A stretch of 6,143 bases of DNA from Christensenella sp. UBA2853 (lineage in GTDB: Bacteria; Bacillota; Clostridia; Christensenellales; Aristaeellaceae), in NCBI GenBank assembly GCA_002350845.1, contig DEFL01000059.1:1-6143 (forward strand), read 5' to 3'. Numbering within the stretch: position 1 is the stretch's first letter; the number at the start of each line of letters is the position of its first letter. The position numbers and the translations under genes are program-made. A model generated the notes under the pieces. It saw nothing but the letters and a program-made list of their open reading frames with translations, did no database searches and was not told where the DNA came from. Of this stretch, positions 1 to 6,117 are shown piece after piece.

Positions 1-67
1 ATCAATTTCATTCTACCAAAAAGTAGCCTTGCTTTCCAGCTTGGCTGCCTTTTTGATGTCTAATTTT

Positions 68-98
68 GGGCTGCTATTTTTTTACAGCCCCCTTTTTT
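68..98 (+). terminator. Probable intrinsic terminator of an upstream rightward gene
   Basis: A six-base-pair stem (GGGCTG at 68-73, CAGCCC at 85-90) encloses an 11-base T-rich loop and is followed by CC and six Ts at 93-98. That is the layout of a rho-independent terminator read rightward. No gene precedes it here, so it would end a gene lying left of the window. The stem is short, so confidence is moderate. Confidence 0.5.
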
Positions 99-141
99 AT
101 GCTTCATTCATGGCAACAGATACCGGTTTGCCCGGGAAACA

Positions 142-180
142 GACAATGGAGCAGCCTGTGGGGCTGCTCCATTGTCCATT
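142..180. terminator. Strong hairpin terminator between convergent genes
   Basis: A perfect 15-base-pair stem (142-156 with 162-176) carries a five-base loop, TGTGG. Read rightward it is followed by CATTTTCC; read leftward by TGTTTCCC. Both tails are only modestly T-rich, but the long uninterrupted stem favours a terminator. It lies 113 bases beyond the stop codon of the leftward esterase gene, with no other gene between, so it is the likely end of that transcript. It could also serve a rightward gene outside the window. Confidence 0.6.
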
Positions 181-181
181 T

Positions 182-208
182 TCCGGCCCGATGACCGGAT
201 GCTTTTTT
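182..208 (+). terminator. Possible weak rightward terminator
   Basis: A five-base-pair stem (TCCGG at 182-186, CCGGA at 195-199) with an eight-base loop is followed by TGC and six Ts at 203-208. The form suits a rightward intrinsic terminator. With the hairpins at 68-98 and 142-176 it would be the third in a row. The stem is short and it may be accidental. Confidence 0.3.
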
Positions 209-288
209 CCCCCGCCTGATTGGGCATTCGCACAGAATTCCCGGTCAGCGGCATCCGTTTGAGCAAAGTATTCTGCTGATCCGGGGGC

Positions 289-1248
289 TCAGCGGAAGAG
301 CACCTGAAGCGAGTTGTAGAAATAATAGGGACAGTACAGATCATTATGAGGAAAATCAGAAACCGCGAAATAGAAATTGTTTTTTTCAGGATCCTGTCCG
401 TATGAGAAAACCGTCTCCCGCGTAACATACCGCAGCTGGTCGATCATAGCCTGCACGTCATTTGGATATCCATCGCTGGCATAGATGAAGAAGGGCAGTT
501 CCGGGTGTGCCTTCATCGGCTCTGTCAGATAATCAACAACCTGCTGCTCTGGTATCTCATCATGGATTTTTCTGCCGGCGGTGGTCATGCAGCTCATCGG
601 GGAATAGTACCGGAAGTATTCAAAGTCATGGTGGAGAATATACCATGTGCAGACACAGCCCCGGGAATAGCCGCTGAAGCCGCGGTGATCGCGCGCTGCC
701 CGAATATCGCTGTCAGCTGCAGACTGAAGCCATGTATTGTACCTGAGTTCCACGGCCGGGATAATATCTTCTACGACTTCGCGGTAGAAATTCGGCGCAA
801 TGGCCGGGTTGCCAGAAAAGCCGCCGCCGTCGCCGGCCGGTACATCGCCTGTGGTTTTGCGGGTTTCAACGTCCTTATATACGTCAAAATAATAGGTCGT
901 AAATACCAGGATACAGGGTTCGACCGCACCGGAAGCGAACATGCTGTCCAGCAGGTCTTTGACCGCGGGCTGGGTAAAGAGATCCGGATCACAGGTGTTT
1001 CCGTGCTGGTAATACATCACGTTGTAACGTTTTTCCTTGTCATCCGGATCATAGCACCAGGGCAAATAGACATTGCAAAACTTCGGATAGGTCTTTCCAT
1101 CGTCGTAGGCGTCCGTGGTATACTCAACGCGCTCAAAATGACCGCACTTTTCCGCTTTTTCAGTCAGCGCGGTATTCTCTTCAAAAACCGTCTCAAAGTC
1201 GATCAGCTCACCTGCCGGATGGACGATTCTCCTGATTCCGGATTTCAT
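289..1248 (-). CDS. Putative esterase, carbohydrate esterase family 1 / esterase D-like alpha/beta hydrolase
   Basis: This 319-residue protein resembles the esterase D / CE1 group (Pfam putative esterase), which includes feruloyl and acetyl-xylan esterases. It probably cleaves an ester bond on a sugar or phenolic substrate; the substrate cannot be read from sequence. Visible elements in order are a YLP strand entry near 61-63, a YYQHGN segment (79-84) in the position of the oxyanion-hole HG, the nucleophile elbow GYSRG (193-197, Ser195), a candidate acid Asp259 in YASDG, and a candidate catalytic His301 in FPHND. The family elbow is usually GxSMGG; here Arg follows the Ser. There is no signal peptide or membrane segment, so a cytoplasmic enzyme acting on imported, partly broken-down material is inferred. 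The ATG is supported by AAGGGGG 11 bases upstream and a good promoter beyond that. It stands alone, divergent from the next gene. Family assignment is fairly sure; exact activity is not. Confidence 0.85.
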   Translation of the reverse strand: MKSGIRRIVHPAGELIDFETVFEENTALTEKAEKCGHFERVEYTTDAYDDGKTYPKFCNVYLPWCYDPDDKEKRYNVMYYQHGNTCDPDLFTQPAVKDLLDSMFASGAVEPCILVFTTYYFDVYKDVETRKTTGDVPAGDGGGFSGNPAIAPNFYREVVEDIIPAVELRYNTWLQSAADSDIRAARDHRGFSGYSRGCVCTWYILHHDFEYFRYYSPMSCMTTAGRKIHDEIPEQQVVDYLTEPMKAHPELPFFIYASDGYPNDVQAMIDQLRYVTRETVFSYGQDPEKNNFYFAVSDFPHNDLYCPYYFYNSLQVLFR

Positions 1249-1293
1249 AGAAGATGAATCCCCCTTCTGTTTTTTTGTACTGTTTCTTCATCC

Positions 1294-1322
1294 ATCATAC
1301 TTCCGGTCATTGCAGATGTAAA
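1294..1322 (-). promoter_or_regulatory. Vegetative-type promoter for the esterase gene
   Basis: Read leftward, TTTACA (1317-1322) and TATGAT (1294-1299) are separated by exactly 17 bases, each with one mismatch to the sigma-70/sigma-A consensus. Transcription would begin near 1287, giving a leader of about 40 bases that includes the AAGGGGG ribosome-binding site. Placement and spacing make this the best promoter in the window. Confidence 0.65.
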
Positions 1323-1349
1323 GAGTCAGATGCCGGGAAAGAGAATGCT

Positions 1350-1373
1350 CCTGTCACGCTGACAGGCTTTTTT
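1350..1373 (+). terminator. Orphan rightward terminator-like hairpin (or operator dyad)
   Basis: A perfect seven-base-pair stem (CCTGTCA 1350-1356, TGACAGG 1360-1366) around CGC is followed by C and six Ts (1368-1373), a compact intrinsic terminator in rightward reading. No rightward gene precedes it: the sequence to its left is the divergent esterase gene. It could stop antisense transcription before the next gene, end a short untranslated RNA, or be a 17-base operator dyad centred about 71 bases upstream of the predicted esterase transcription start. Confidence 0.5.
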
Positions 1374-1398
1374 CTGCGGTGAAAAAGACACAACAGGC

Positions 1399-1428
1399 TT
1401 GAAGGCAGGCTGATGCCTGACTTATAAT
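1399..1428 (+). promoter_or_regulatory. Candidate promoter of the DUF4256 gene, with a dyad in the spacer
   Basis: TTGAAG (1399-1404) and a perfect TATAAT (1423-1428) are 18 bases apart. Transcription would start near 1435. The spacer contains a perfect inverted repeat, CAGGC-TGAT-GCCTG (1406-1419), so a regulator could bind between the two hexamers. The start point conflicts with a GTG at 1432 as the start codon and would favour ATG 1474 or 1477 for the gene that follows. Confidence 0.5.
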
Positions 1429-1431
1429 GGG

Positions 1432-1998
1432 GTGGTGACAGAGGATGACAAATCGGAATATGCGAAGGTGAACATGATGCTGGCAATACTTAAAACGAGA
1501 TTTTCAGAGCATAAGGAACTGCACCCGGACTTGGAATGGTCCGAGGTGGAGCGTCGGCTACGCGAGGTTCCCGCTGCCATCGCGGTTTTGCAAAGGATGG
1601 AAGAAAGCGGCGGTGAGCCGGACACCATCGGCTATGACGCAGAGACAGGAAAACTCATTTTCTGTGACTGCGCAAAGGAATCGCCCGCCGGGCGCAGAAG
1701 CCTGTGTTATGACGAAAAGGCTTTGCAAGGGCGCGCCAAAAATCCGCCGTCCGGCAGCGCAGAACGAAAAGCGAAAGAGATCGGCGTTTCGATGATGACG
1801 GAGGAACTCTATCGCAGACTGCAGAGTCTTGGTTCATTTGATCTGAAAACGTCAAGCTGGATCGCAACGCCGGATGATATCCGCAGCCAAGGCGGTGCGC
1901 TGTTCTGCGAACGGCGCTACAATACTGTGTTCACTTTTCACAACGGGGCAGATTCCTACTATTCAGTGCGTGGATTCAGAGGGTATCTTCTTATCTGA
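1432..1998 (+). CDS. DUF4256 family protein of unknown function
   Basis: Up to 188 residues, recognised as the uncharacterised DUF4256 family from its run of conserved motifs: LEWSEVERRL near 34-43, SGGEPDTIGYD (59-69), the CDCAKESPAGRRSLCYD block around 78-94, LGSFDLKTSSWIATP around 132-146, GGALFCERRY and a YYSVRGFRG end. The family has no assigned activity; it is a soluble, probably single-domain protein with no signal peptide or membrane segment. The end agrees with the usual family end. The start is uncertain. GTG 1432 gives a length close to what I recall for the family but has no ribosome-binding site and almost coincides with the predicted transcription start. ATG 1474 or 1477 has GAAGGTG just upstream (1464-1470) and would give 174 or 173 residues. 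It probably leads a transcription unit with the hydrolase gene downstream. Confidence 0.85.
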   Translation: MVTEDDKSEYAKVNMMLAILKTRFSEHKELHPDLEWSEVERRLREVPAAIAVLQRMEESGGEPDTIGYDAETGKLIFCDCAKESPAGRRSLCYDEKALQGRAKNPPSGSAERKAKEIGVSMMTEELYRRLQSLGSFDLKTSSWIATPDDIRSQGGALFCERRYNTVFTFHNGADSYYSVRGFRGYLLI

Positions 1999-2181
1999 AT
2001 ACCGGACAGGAAGGGGAAATCAGAATCATGGACTCTGTCTTGGCTTACGGGCGGCTATCCGGAGAGAGTATCCGATCTGGCTGATGTTTGTTTTACAGGC
2101 TTGCAATCGGAAATTGCGAAGCGGAATGAACGTTCAATTGAAGGAACGATCGACAAATCCGGATTGATGGTGGAAAATTCT
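1999..2181 (+). other. 183-base gap between DUF4256 and hydrolase genes, open in frame, with overlapping dyads
   Basis: I see no terminator or convincing promoter here, so read-through from the DUF4256 gene is likely. The frame shared by both flanking genes stays open across the whole gap. An AGGAAGGGG site (2008-2016) precedes an ATG at 2028, but that frame closes after 18 codons at 2084. Near the right end lie overlapping symmetric sequences: GAACGTTC (2128-2135), TTCAATTGAA (2133-2142), and CGTTC/GAACG arms at 2131-2135 and 2144-2148. They could be a regulator site or an RNA fold, but nothing identifies a regulator. Confidence 0.4.
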
Positions 2182-3567
2182 ATGGATAAGAAAACAATGA
2201 TGGAAAAGCTGGCCCGGGACGCATACGAAAGGGGCAGCTTCAACGGGACGTGGCTTTATGCTGAGAACGGAAAAATCGTGTCAAAGGGGGCCTTCGGCTT
2301 CCGCGACGCGGAGGATAAGCTTCCGATGACGGAGGACAGCATATTTGAAATGGCTTCCGTCACCAAGATGTTCACAGGGACGGCCGTCATTCTCCTGGTA
2401 CGGGAGGAAAAACTGGGGCTCGATGACGAATACACGAAGTACTTTCCGGAGTACCCTTATAAGGGCGTTACGATCCGGCATCTGCTGACCCACACGAGCG
2501 GCATGCCCGATTTTGACGTGGAGGAATTGGTCGGGCCCGTTCTTGATGAAGAGAAAAGGATCCCCGCGAACAGCGAGATCATTCAGCTGATCCGCAAAGC
2601 CGGTGAAGACCCTGCCTGTGCTCCGGGCAAGGCGTTCGCGTATTCCGACGTCAACTATATGCTGCTTGCCAATGTTGTGGAAAAGGTGTCCGGCATGAAG
2701 TTCGAGGACTTCATGAAGAAGAACGTATTCGAGCCCGCCGGCATGAAGGATTCCGGCATTTATCATACCCGCCGGGACGGCAGGCCTTCCGGCCGCTTTA
2801 CCCGCAATATGGTGCTTCAGGACGACGGCAGTTACGTTACGTCGGACATCTCAAAATCTACCGCGAGATACGTGGTCGGTTCCGACGGCATGAACGGCTG
2901 CGACTACCTGTACACCACCATCTTCGATATGCTTGCCTGGGACAGGGCGCTGCGGGAAGAAAAGGTGGTCACCCTTGAGGAACAGAGGATCATGTACACG
3001 CCGGTGAAGCTGTTGAGCGGCGAGAATTATGCCAACGAGGACGGCGAAGGCTACGGCTTCGGCTGGGGTATTGTACACGACGAGGAGCATGGCCTGATCG
3101 TCAGCCACTCAGGCGGCATGCCCGGCCTTGAAACCTATTTTGAACATTTTGTCGATGAGGGCAGGACGCTCATCATGCTCTGCTGCCGGGAATTTATGGA
3201 CGTCAGGGCCTTTGTGCGCTTCTGGGACGGCATGAAGGCGATTGCCAGAGATAAAGAGGCCGAACCTGTCGTTTCCATTGAGGACATCGCGGTCAAGGAA
3301 CCCGACAGGTCGAAATGGGAGAGCTTCTGCGGGAAATATGAGCATCCCCAGAATGAGGATTTTGTCATCGACGAAGTCTATATGCAGGATGGCGGGCTCT
3401 GGGCCAAGGCGATCCTGAGCGGAGAGGATTACGGCAATCAGGGCGAAGTGTCGTTCCGGCTGTACCCTATCGGAGAGAACGAATTCGGCAGGAAGCGCGG
3501 CATGCTGAAGCTGAAATTCGGCCACGGATGCCTGATGTTCGGCGAGTTCACCTGTAAAAAGCTGTGA
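2182..3567 (+). CDS. Serine hydrolase, beta-lactamase / class C penicillin-binding protein-like family
   Basis: A 461-residue enzyme of the Pfam Beta-lactamase family, which includes class C beta-lactamases, D-aminopeptidases, DD-peptidases and esterases. The SxxK motif is SVTK (Ser59, Lys62); HLLTHTSGMPD (100-110) is the usual family block; the second motif reads YSD (154-156) where classic enzymes have YxN; HSGG (309-312) takes the place of the KTG triad. A further region at about 375-461 (from KWESFCGKYEHP) looks like the small beta-rich domain often found after this fold (DUF3471-like). No signal peptide or lipobox is visible, so a cytoplasmic peptidase or esterase is more likely than a resistance beta-lactamase. 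ATG 2182 is preferred because GGTGGA lies seven bases upstream (2169-2174). In-frame starts further up (TTG 2101, ATG 2167) have poorer support and would add sequence not typical of the family. It probably shares a transcript with the DUF4256 gene. Confidence 0.88.
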   Translation: MDKKTMMEKLARDAYERGSFNGTWLYAENGKIVSKGAFGFRDAEDKLPMTEDSIFEMASVTKMFTGTAVILLVREEKLGLDDEYTKYFPEYPYKGVTIRHLLTHTSGMPDFDVEELVGPVLDEEKRIPANSEIIQLIRKAGEDPACAPGKAFAYSDVNYMLLANVVEKVSGMKFEDFMKKNVFEPAGMKDSGIYHTRRDGRPSGRFTRNMVLQDDGSYVTSDISKSTARYVVGSDGMNGCDYLYTTIFDMLAWDRALREEKVVTLEEQRIMYTPVKLLSGENYANEDGEGYGFGWGIVHDEEHGLIVSHSGGMPGLETYFEHFVDEGRTLIMLCCREFMDVRAFVRFWDGMKAIARDKEAEPVVSIEDIAVKEPDRSKWESFCGKYEHPQNEDFVIDEVYMQDGGLWAKAILSGEDYGNQGEVSFRLYPIGENEFGRKRGMLKLKFGHGCLMFGEFTCKKL

Positions 3568-3629
3568 CTGAAAACCGGCGAATTCCAGTTTTACACAGAT
3601 TTCATACTGCGCTGGTGTTCTGGTTCTGG

Positions 3630-3643
3630 CCCGGTAAACCGGG
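3630..3643. repeat. Small inverted repeat between the hydrolase gene and the next gene
   Basis: CCCGG and CCGGG arms surround TAAA. There is no T-tract on either side, so this is not a convincing terminator. It lies in the 126-base gap before the 150-residue gene; that gap shows no clear promoter either, leaving co-transcription with the upstream gene as the simplest reading. Confidence 0.3.
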
Positions 3644-3693
3644 GCTGATCCTGCTTGTATGGAACATGCAATGAGACAGGGGGAAATCAAGTC

Positions 3694-4146
3694 ATGTCGA
3701 TGACATTGAGAATCTTTGGCATCAGAAAGCTGAAGGACGTGGAGATCGCAGAGCTGACCGGGAAGACGTACAGGGAAATCTGTGAGTCCCAGTTTTTCAG
3801 AACGCTTTTCCCTTCCGCACCAGCCACTGCGGGATATCGGTTTTACGAGGACAGACATGGGACCATGAAGAGCATAGAGCACATGACCGTCCCGGTCGTA
3901 GCCGCAGAGGATCAGGTCGAATACGGCGAGCGCTCAACGATCTACTGGGAAGAAGAACTGGGGTACTACTGGCGGAATCTGTCACACGACGACCCCAGGA
4001 TCGATGAGATTCTGACGGCGGTGGGAGACGATATGCACTATAGTCAGGAGTACAGCGTCGTGCCGTACGAAGCGGTCGGAAGCTACATGAACAGATCTCA
4101 GCCAACCGGCGGCGAGGATGAAATCATCGCAGTATCATACGGTTAA
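3694..4146 (+). CDS. Hypothetical acidic protein, 150 residues, family not recognised
   Basis: I do not recognise this protein. ATG 3694 is chosen because AGGGGGA lies nine bases upstream (3678-3684); a TTG at 3655 would add 13 residues but lacks such a site, and an ATG at 3700 is a close alternative. The sequence opens with MSMTLRIFGIRKLKDVEIAELTG, continues with a helical-looking TYREICESQFFRTLF segment (25-39), and has an aromatic and acidic middle, including YWEEELGYYW (84-93). It is rich in Asp and Glu and has no signal peptide, membrane segment, cysteine pair or obvious catalytic motif, so a soluble cytoplasmic protein is likely. It is the last gene before a strong bidirectional terminator, on the same strand as the DUF4256 and beta-lactamase-like genes. 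The good ribosome-binding site and gene-like composition support a real gene. Confidence 0.7.
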   Translation: MSMTLRIFGIRKLKDVEIAELTGKTYREICESQFFRTLFPSAPATAGYRFYEDRHGTMKSIEHMTVPVVAAEDQVEYGERSTIYWEEELGYYWRNLSHDDPRIDEILTAVGDDMHYSQEYSVVPYEAVGSYMNRSQPTGGEDEIIAVSYG

Positions 4147-4271
4147 GCCGGCTGACGGAGAAACAGACAATTCGGGCAGGAAGAGTACTTGCGGGTTCTG
4201 TGTTACACGGAAGGGACTTCCTGAGACTTCTGAACCTGAATGCTGAGGACACGGACAACAACAGCCGATAA

Positions 4272-4309
4272 AAATACCGGAAAGCGTGACGAAGCGCTTT
4301 CCGGTATTT
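4272..4309. terminator. Bidirectional intrinsic terminator between convergent transcription units
   Basis: A perfect 15-base-pair stem (4272-4286 with 4295-4309) has an eight-base loop. Rightward, the stem ends in TATTT followed by CTTTG. Leftward, the A-rich left arm becomes a TATTTTTATC tail. It lies 125 bases after the rightward 150-residue gene and 20 bases after the stop of the leftward DUF2974 gene, so it can end both. The longest well-paired stem with T-rich tails on both strands makes it the most convincing terminator here. Confidence 0.85.
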
Positions 4310-4329
4310 CTTTGCGTCGGGGAAGAGGA

Positions 4330-5463
4330 TTACACGGGCTTTTCCTGCGCGGCCGGTTTGTGCAGGGCGGCCGCAATGAATTCGGAGACCGTCTGGCCGC
4401 CGCTGGCTCCGAGGAGCTGGACAAACTTCAGGATTTCCTTCTGCTTTTCCCTGGGAAGGTTGCGCGCGGCGGTGAGGATGGCCTCGGCGCTCTTCCACTT
4501 CTGCTGGCTGATTTCACTGAACGTGTCGGCGCCCGTGGCCTCAAAGAGGGAGAAAACGGTCTCGGTAAAAGAACGCCGGTCCTCATCGCTCATCTGACGG
4601 AGCCAGTCGCTCAGGGATTTGTCAATGAGCAGGCTGAGTTCGGAGAGCGATGCCGGGACAAAGCGGTTGCGGGACACTTCCCAGCTGAAGCCGTCGTGCT
4701 GGAAAATGCCGACCTGGCTGCTTTTGATGACGTGGTGCTCGGCGGAGGTGGAGAGCAGGAGCCCGATCATGGACGATTCCGGCACAATGCTGATCAGCCT
4801 CGGGAGGATGCGCCGATAGCCCTCCGTCTGCAGGAACTCGTCCTGGAAGCCGGGGCCGTCATTGGAGTAGACGGCTGTCAGGCGCTCCTGAAGGCCGGGC
4901 TCGCAGCAGGACGCCGCGTAAACGGCCAGGTTGCCGCCCTTGGAGTGACCGCCGACGCGCAGGGTTCCCTTGACCTCGGCGCCGACCTGGTTGAGGTAGC
5001 GGATGGCCCGGCGCTGGCCCTCGGTTTCGGGCAGGAAGCTGAAATAGAAATCCTCTTTCCATCCCACCACGGTAGAGTCGGTTCCGCGGAAGGCGACATA
5101 CGCGCTGTCGTCCGGCAGAAGGAACGTCATGGCGGCGAGCTGCAGGCCCTGGGCGGAATCCGTTTCATCCAGGTACTGAAGCATCCGGATATCCCTGTAG
5201 CGCGCGCCTTCCAGCATGCTCTCCATGAGCAGCGGGGCTCTGGCCGTGAAGGATTTGTCGGCGAGAATTTCCTCATGGGTGTGGCGCTCAAAGAAGGCTT
5301 TGCAGACCTCCTCGAGGGAGACGTCCGGGCCTTCCATGGAGAGGATGCCCTTGAAATCGGTGTAGGCGAGCTCGGAGAGCACCAGATTGTCCACTTCATT
5401 GAACGGGTCGACGGAGAAGGGCACATCGCAGCGCCACTGAAGATAATCAAAAATGCTGGCCAT
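4330..5463 (-). CDS. DUF2974 (Mbeg1-like) alpha/beta hydrolase, lipase-like
   Basis: A 377-residue protein of the DUF2974 / Mbeg1-like family, found widely in Clostridia and lactic acid bacteria and related to lipases. The opening SIFDYLQWRCDVPFSVDPFNEVDNLVLSELAY region (about 3-34) is typical. FRGTD (125-129) precedes a classic elbow, GHSKGGNLA (172-180, nucleophile Ser174). NDGPGF (201-206) supplies a candidate acid, Asp202, and QHDGFSW (255-261) a candidate His256. The remainder (about 270-377) is helical and charged with no recognised domain. No signal peptide or membrane segment is seen; the substrate is unknown. GGAGG (5471-5475) seven bases before the ATG is an ideal ribosome-binding site. 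The gene follows the TetR-type gene by 23 bases on the same strand, so the two are almost certainly co-transcribed and the hydrolase is plausibly controlled by that regulator. Family assignment is strong; the reaction is inferred only from the fold. Confidence 0.92.
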   Translation of the reverse strand: MASIFDYLQWRCDVPFSVDPFNEVDNLVLSELAYTDFKGILSMEGPDVSLEEVCKAFFERHTHEEILADKSFTARAPLLMESMLEGARYRDIRMLQYLDETDSAQGLQLAAMTFLLPDDSAYVAFRGTDSTVVGWKEDFYFSFLPETEGQRRAIRYLNQVGAEVKGTLRVGGHSKGGNLAVYAASCCEPGLQERLTAVYSNDGPGFQDEFLQTEGYRRILPRLISIVPESSMIGLLLSTSAEHHVIKSSQVGIFQHDGFSWEVSRNRFVPASLSELSLLIDKSLSDWLRQMSDEDRRSFTETVFSLFEATGADTFSEISQQKWKSAEAILTAARNLPREKQKEILKFVQLLGASGGQTVSEFIAAALHKPAAQEKPV

Positions 5464-5486
5464 GGGTTTTCCTCCATTTCTGTCTG

Positions 5487-6074
5487 TCAGGGACTGTTCT
5501 GCATCATGCCGTGCACGCCGTCAAAACACAGGCGGCTCAGCTTTCGGGACAGCTCCTCAATGGACTGCTGGCGCCCGGAATTGTACCATTCGGTAAAGAC
5601 CGCCAGGAGGCCGGAGAGCATGAAATAGACCGTCATATCCAGTGTCTGCGGATCGATCGGCGCCTCATGGGCGTAAGTGGAGCAGATTTCACAGCGGATC
5701 ATCTCGACGATTTTCTGCACCAGGTTGGAATTGCCCTTCACGGTCAGAAGCCGCCCGTAGACATCCATGTCCCTGGAGATGATCTGCATGACATCATGGA
5801 AGAGGGCATAGGGATCGCTCAGGATGTCCTCAAAGCGTTTTTCCGCGAGCAGGGCCTTCAGGGAATTGGTGATCTCATCCTCGATTTCCGAGATGATTTC
5901 ATGCACGCCGGCATAATGCGCATAGAAGGTTTTCCGGTTGATCAGCGCCTGCTGCGCGATGTCCGAAACCGTGATGTCCTCCAGCGGCATGCGGCTGACA
6001 AGTTCTGCAAAGGCCTGCCGGATGGCGCGCTTTGTCTTGATGACCCGCAGGTCGGTCCTGGATGGCTGACTCAT
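5487..6074 (-). CDS. TetR/AcrR-family transcriptional regulator
   Basis: A 195-residue protein of normal length for a TetR repressor. Residues 10-56 form the DNA-binding domain: a first helix (RVIKTKRAIRQAFAELV), then the helix-turn-helix ITVSDIAQQALINRKTFYAHYAG (34-56) with the signature TFYAHY recognition-helix end. The C-terminal half is all-helical; the stretch around 151-179 (FMLSGLLAVFTEWYNSG onwards) matches the TetR_C_7/8-type ligand-binding domain of small-molecule-responsive Firmicutes regulators. The ligand cannot be predicted. GGCGG lies seven bases before the ATG, with a GAGG closer in. It is first in a two-gene leftward operon with the DUF2974 hydrolase, and probably represses its own operon; a divergent gene to the right of the window could be another target. 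Family assignment is secure. Confidence 0.95.
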   Translation of the reverse strand: MSQPSRTDLRVIKTKRAIRQAFAELVSRMPLEDITVSDIAQQALINRKTFYAHYAGVHEIISEIEDEITNSLKALLAEKRFEDILSDPYALFHDVMQIISRDMDVYGRLLTVKGNSNLVQKIVEMIRCEICSTYAHEAPIDPQTLDMTVYFMLSGLLAVFTEWYNSGRQQSIEELSRKLSRLCFDGVHGMMQNSP

Positions 6075-6117
6075 TTCCTCACCGCCTTTTATGCCCCGTT
6101 TTGGGAGAAAAGTGTTG

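Noticed and set aside
29..262. 77-codon rightward open frame in the left non-coding region
   Set aside because: It runs through three hairpin terminators and encodes a low-complexity, Phe/Pro-rich product without a ribosome-binding site.
505..1257. 250-codon rightward open frame opposite the esterase
   Set aside because: Antisense shadow of a recognisable esterase; no ribosome-binding site or family motif.
1445..1471. Eight-codon leader peptide frame (MTNRNMRR) ahead of ATG 1474
   Set aside because: It overlaps the DUF4256 frame, has no run of regulatory codons and no adjacent alternative hairpins; most likely chance.
2028..2084. 18-codon frame with an upstream AGGAAGGGG
   Set aside because: The purine-rich site is attractive but 11 bases away, and the product (MDSVLAYGRLSGESIRSG) has no recognised match; too short to support as a gene.
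3630..3643. Hairpin after the beta-lactamase-like gene as a terminator
   Set aside because: Only five base pairs and no T-tract on either strand.
3109..3882. 257-codon leftward open frame across the end of the hydrolase and the start of the 150-residue gene
   Set aside because: It spans two rightward genes and their gap, has no recognisable domain, and ignores the real gene boundaries.
4240..5628. 462-codon rightward open frame opposite the DUF2974 hydrolase
   Set aside because: It lies antisense to a gene with clear family motifs and an ideal ribosome-binding site, and crosses into the opposite strand of the TetR gene. Its length is explained by the third-base composition of the real gene; no family motif is visible.
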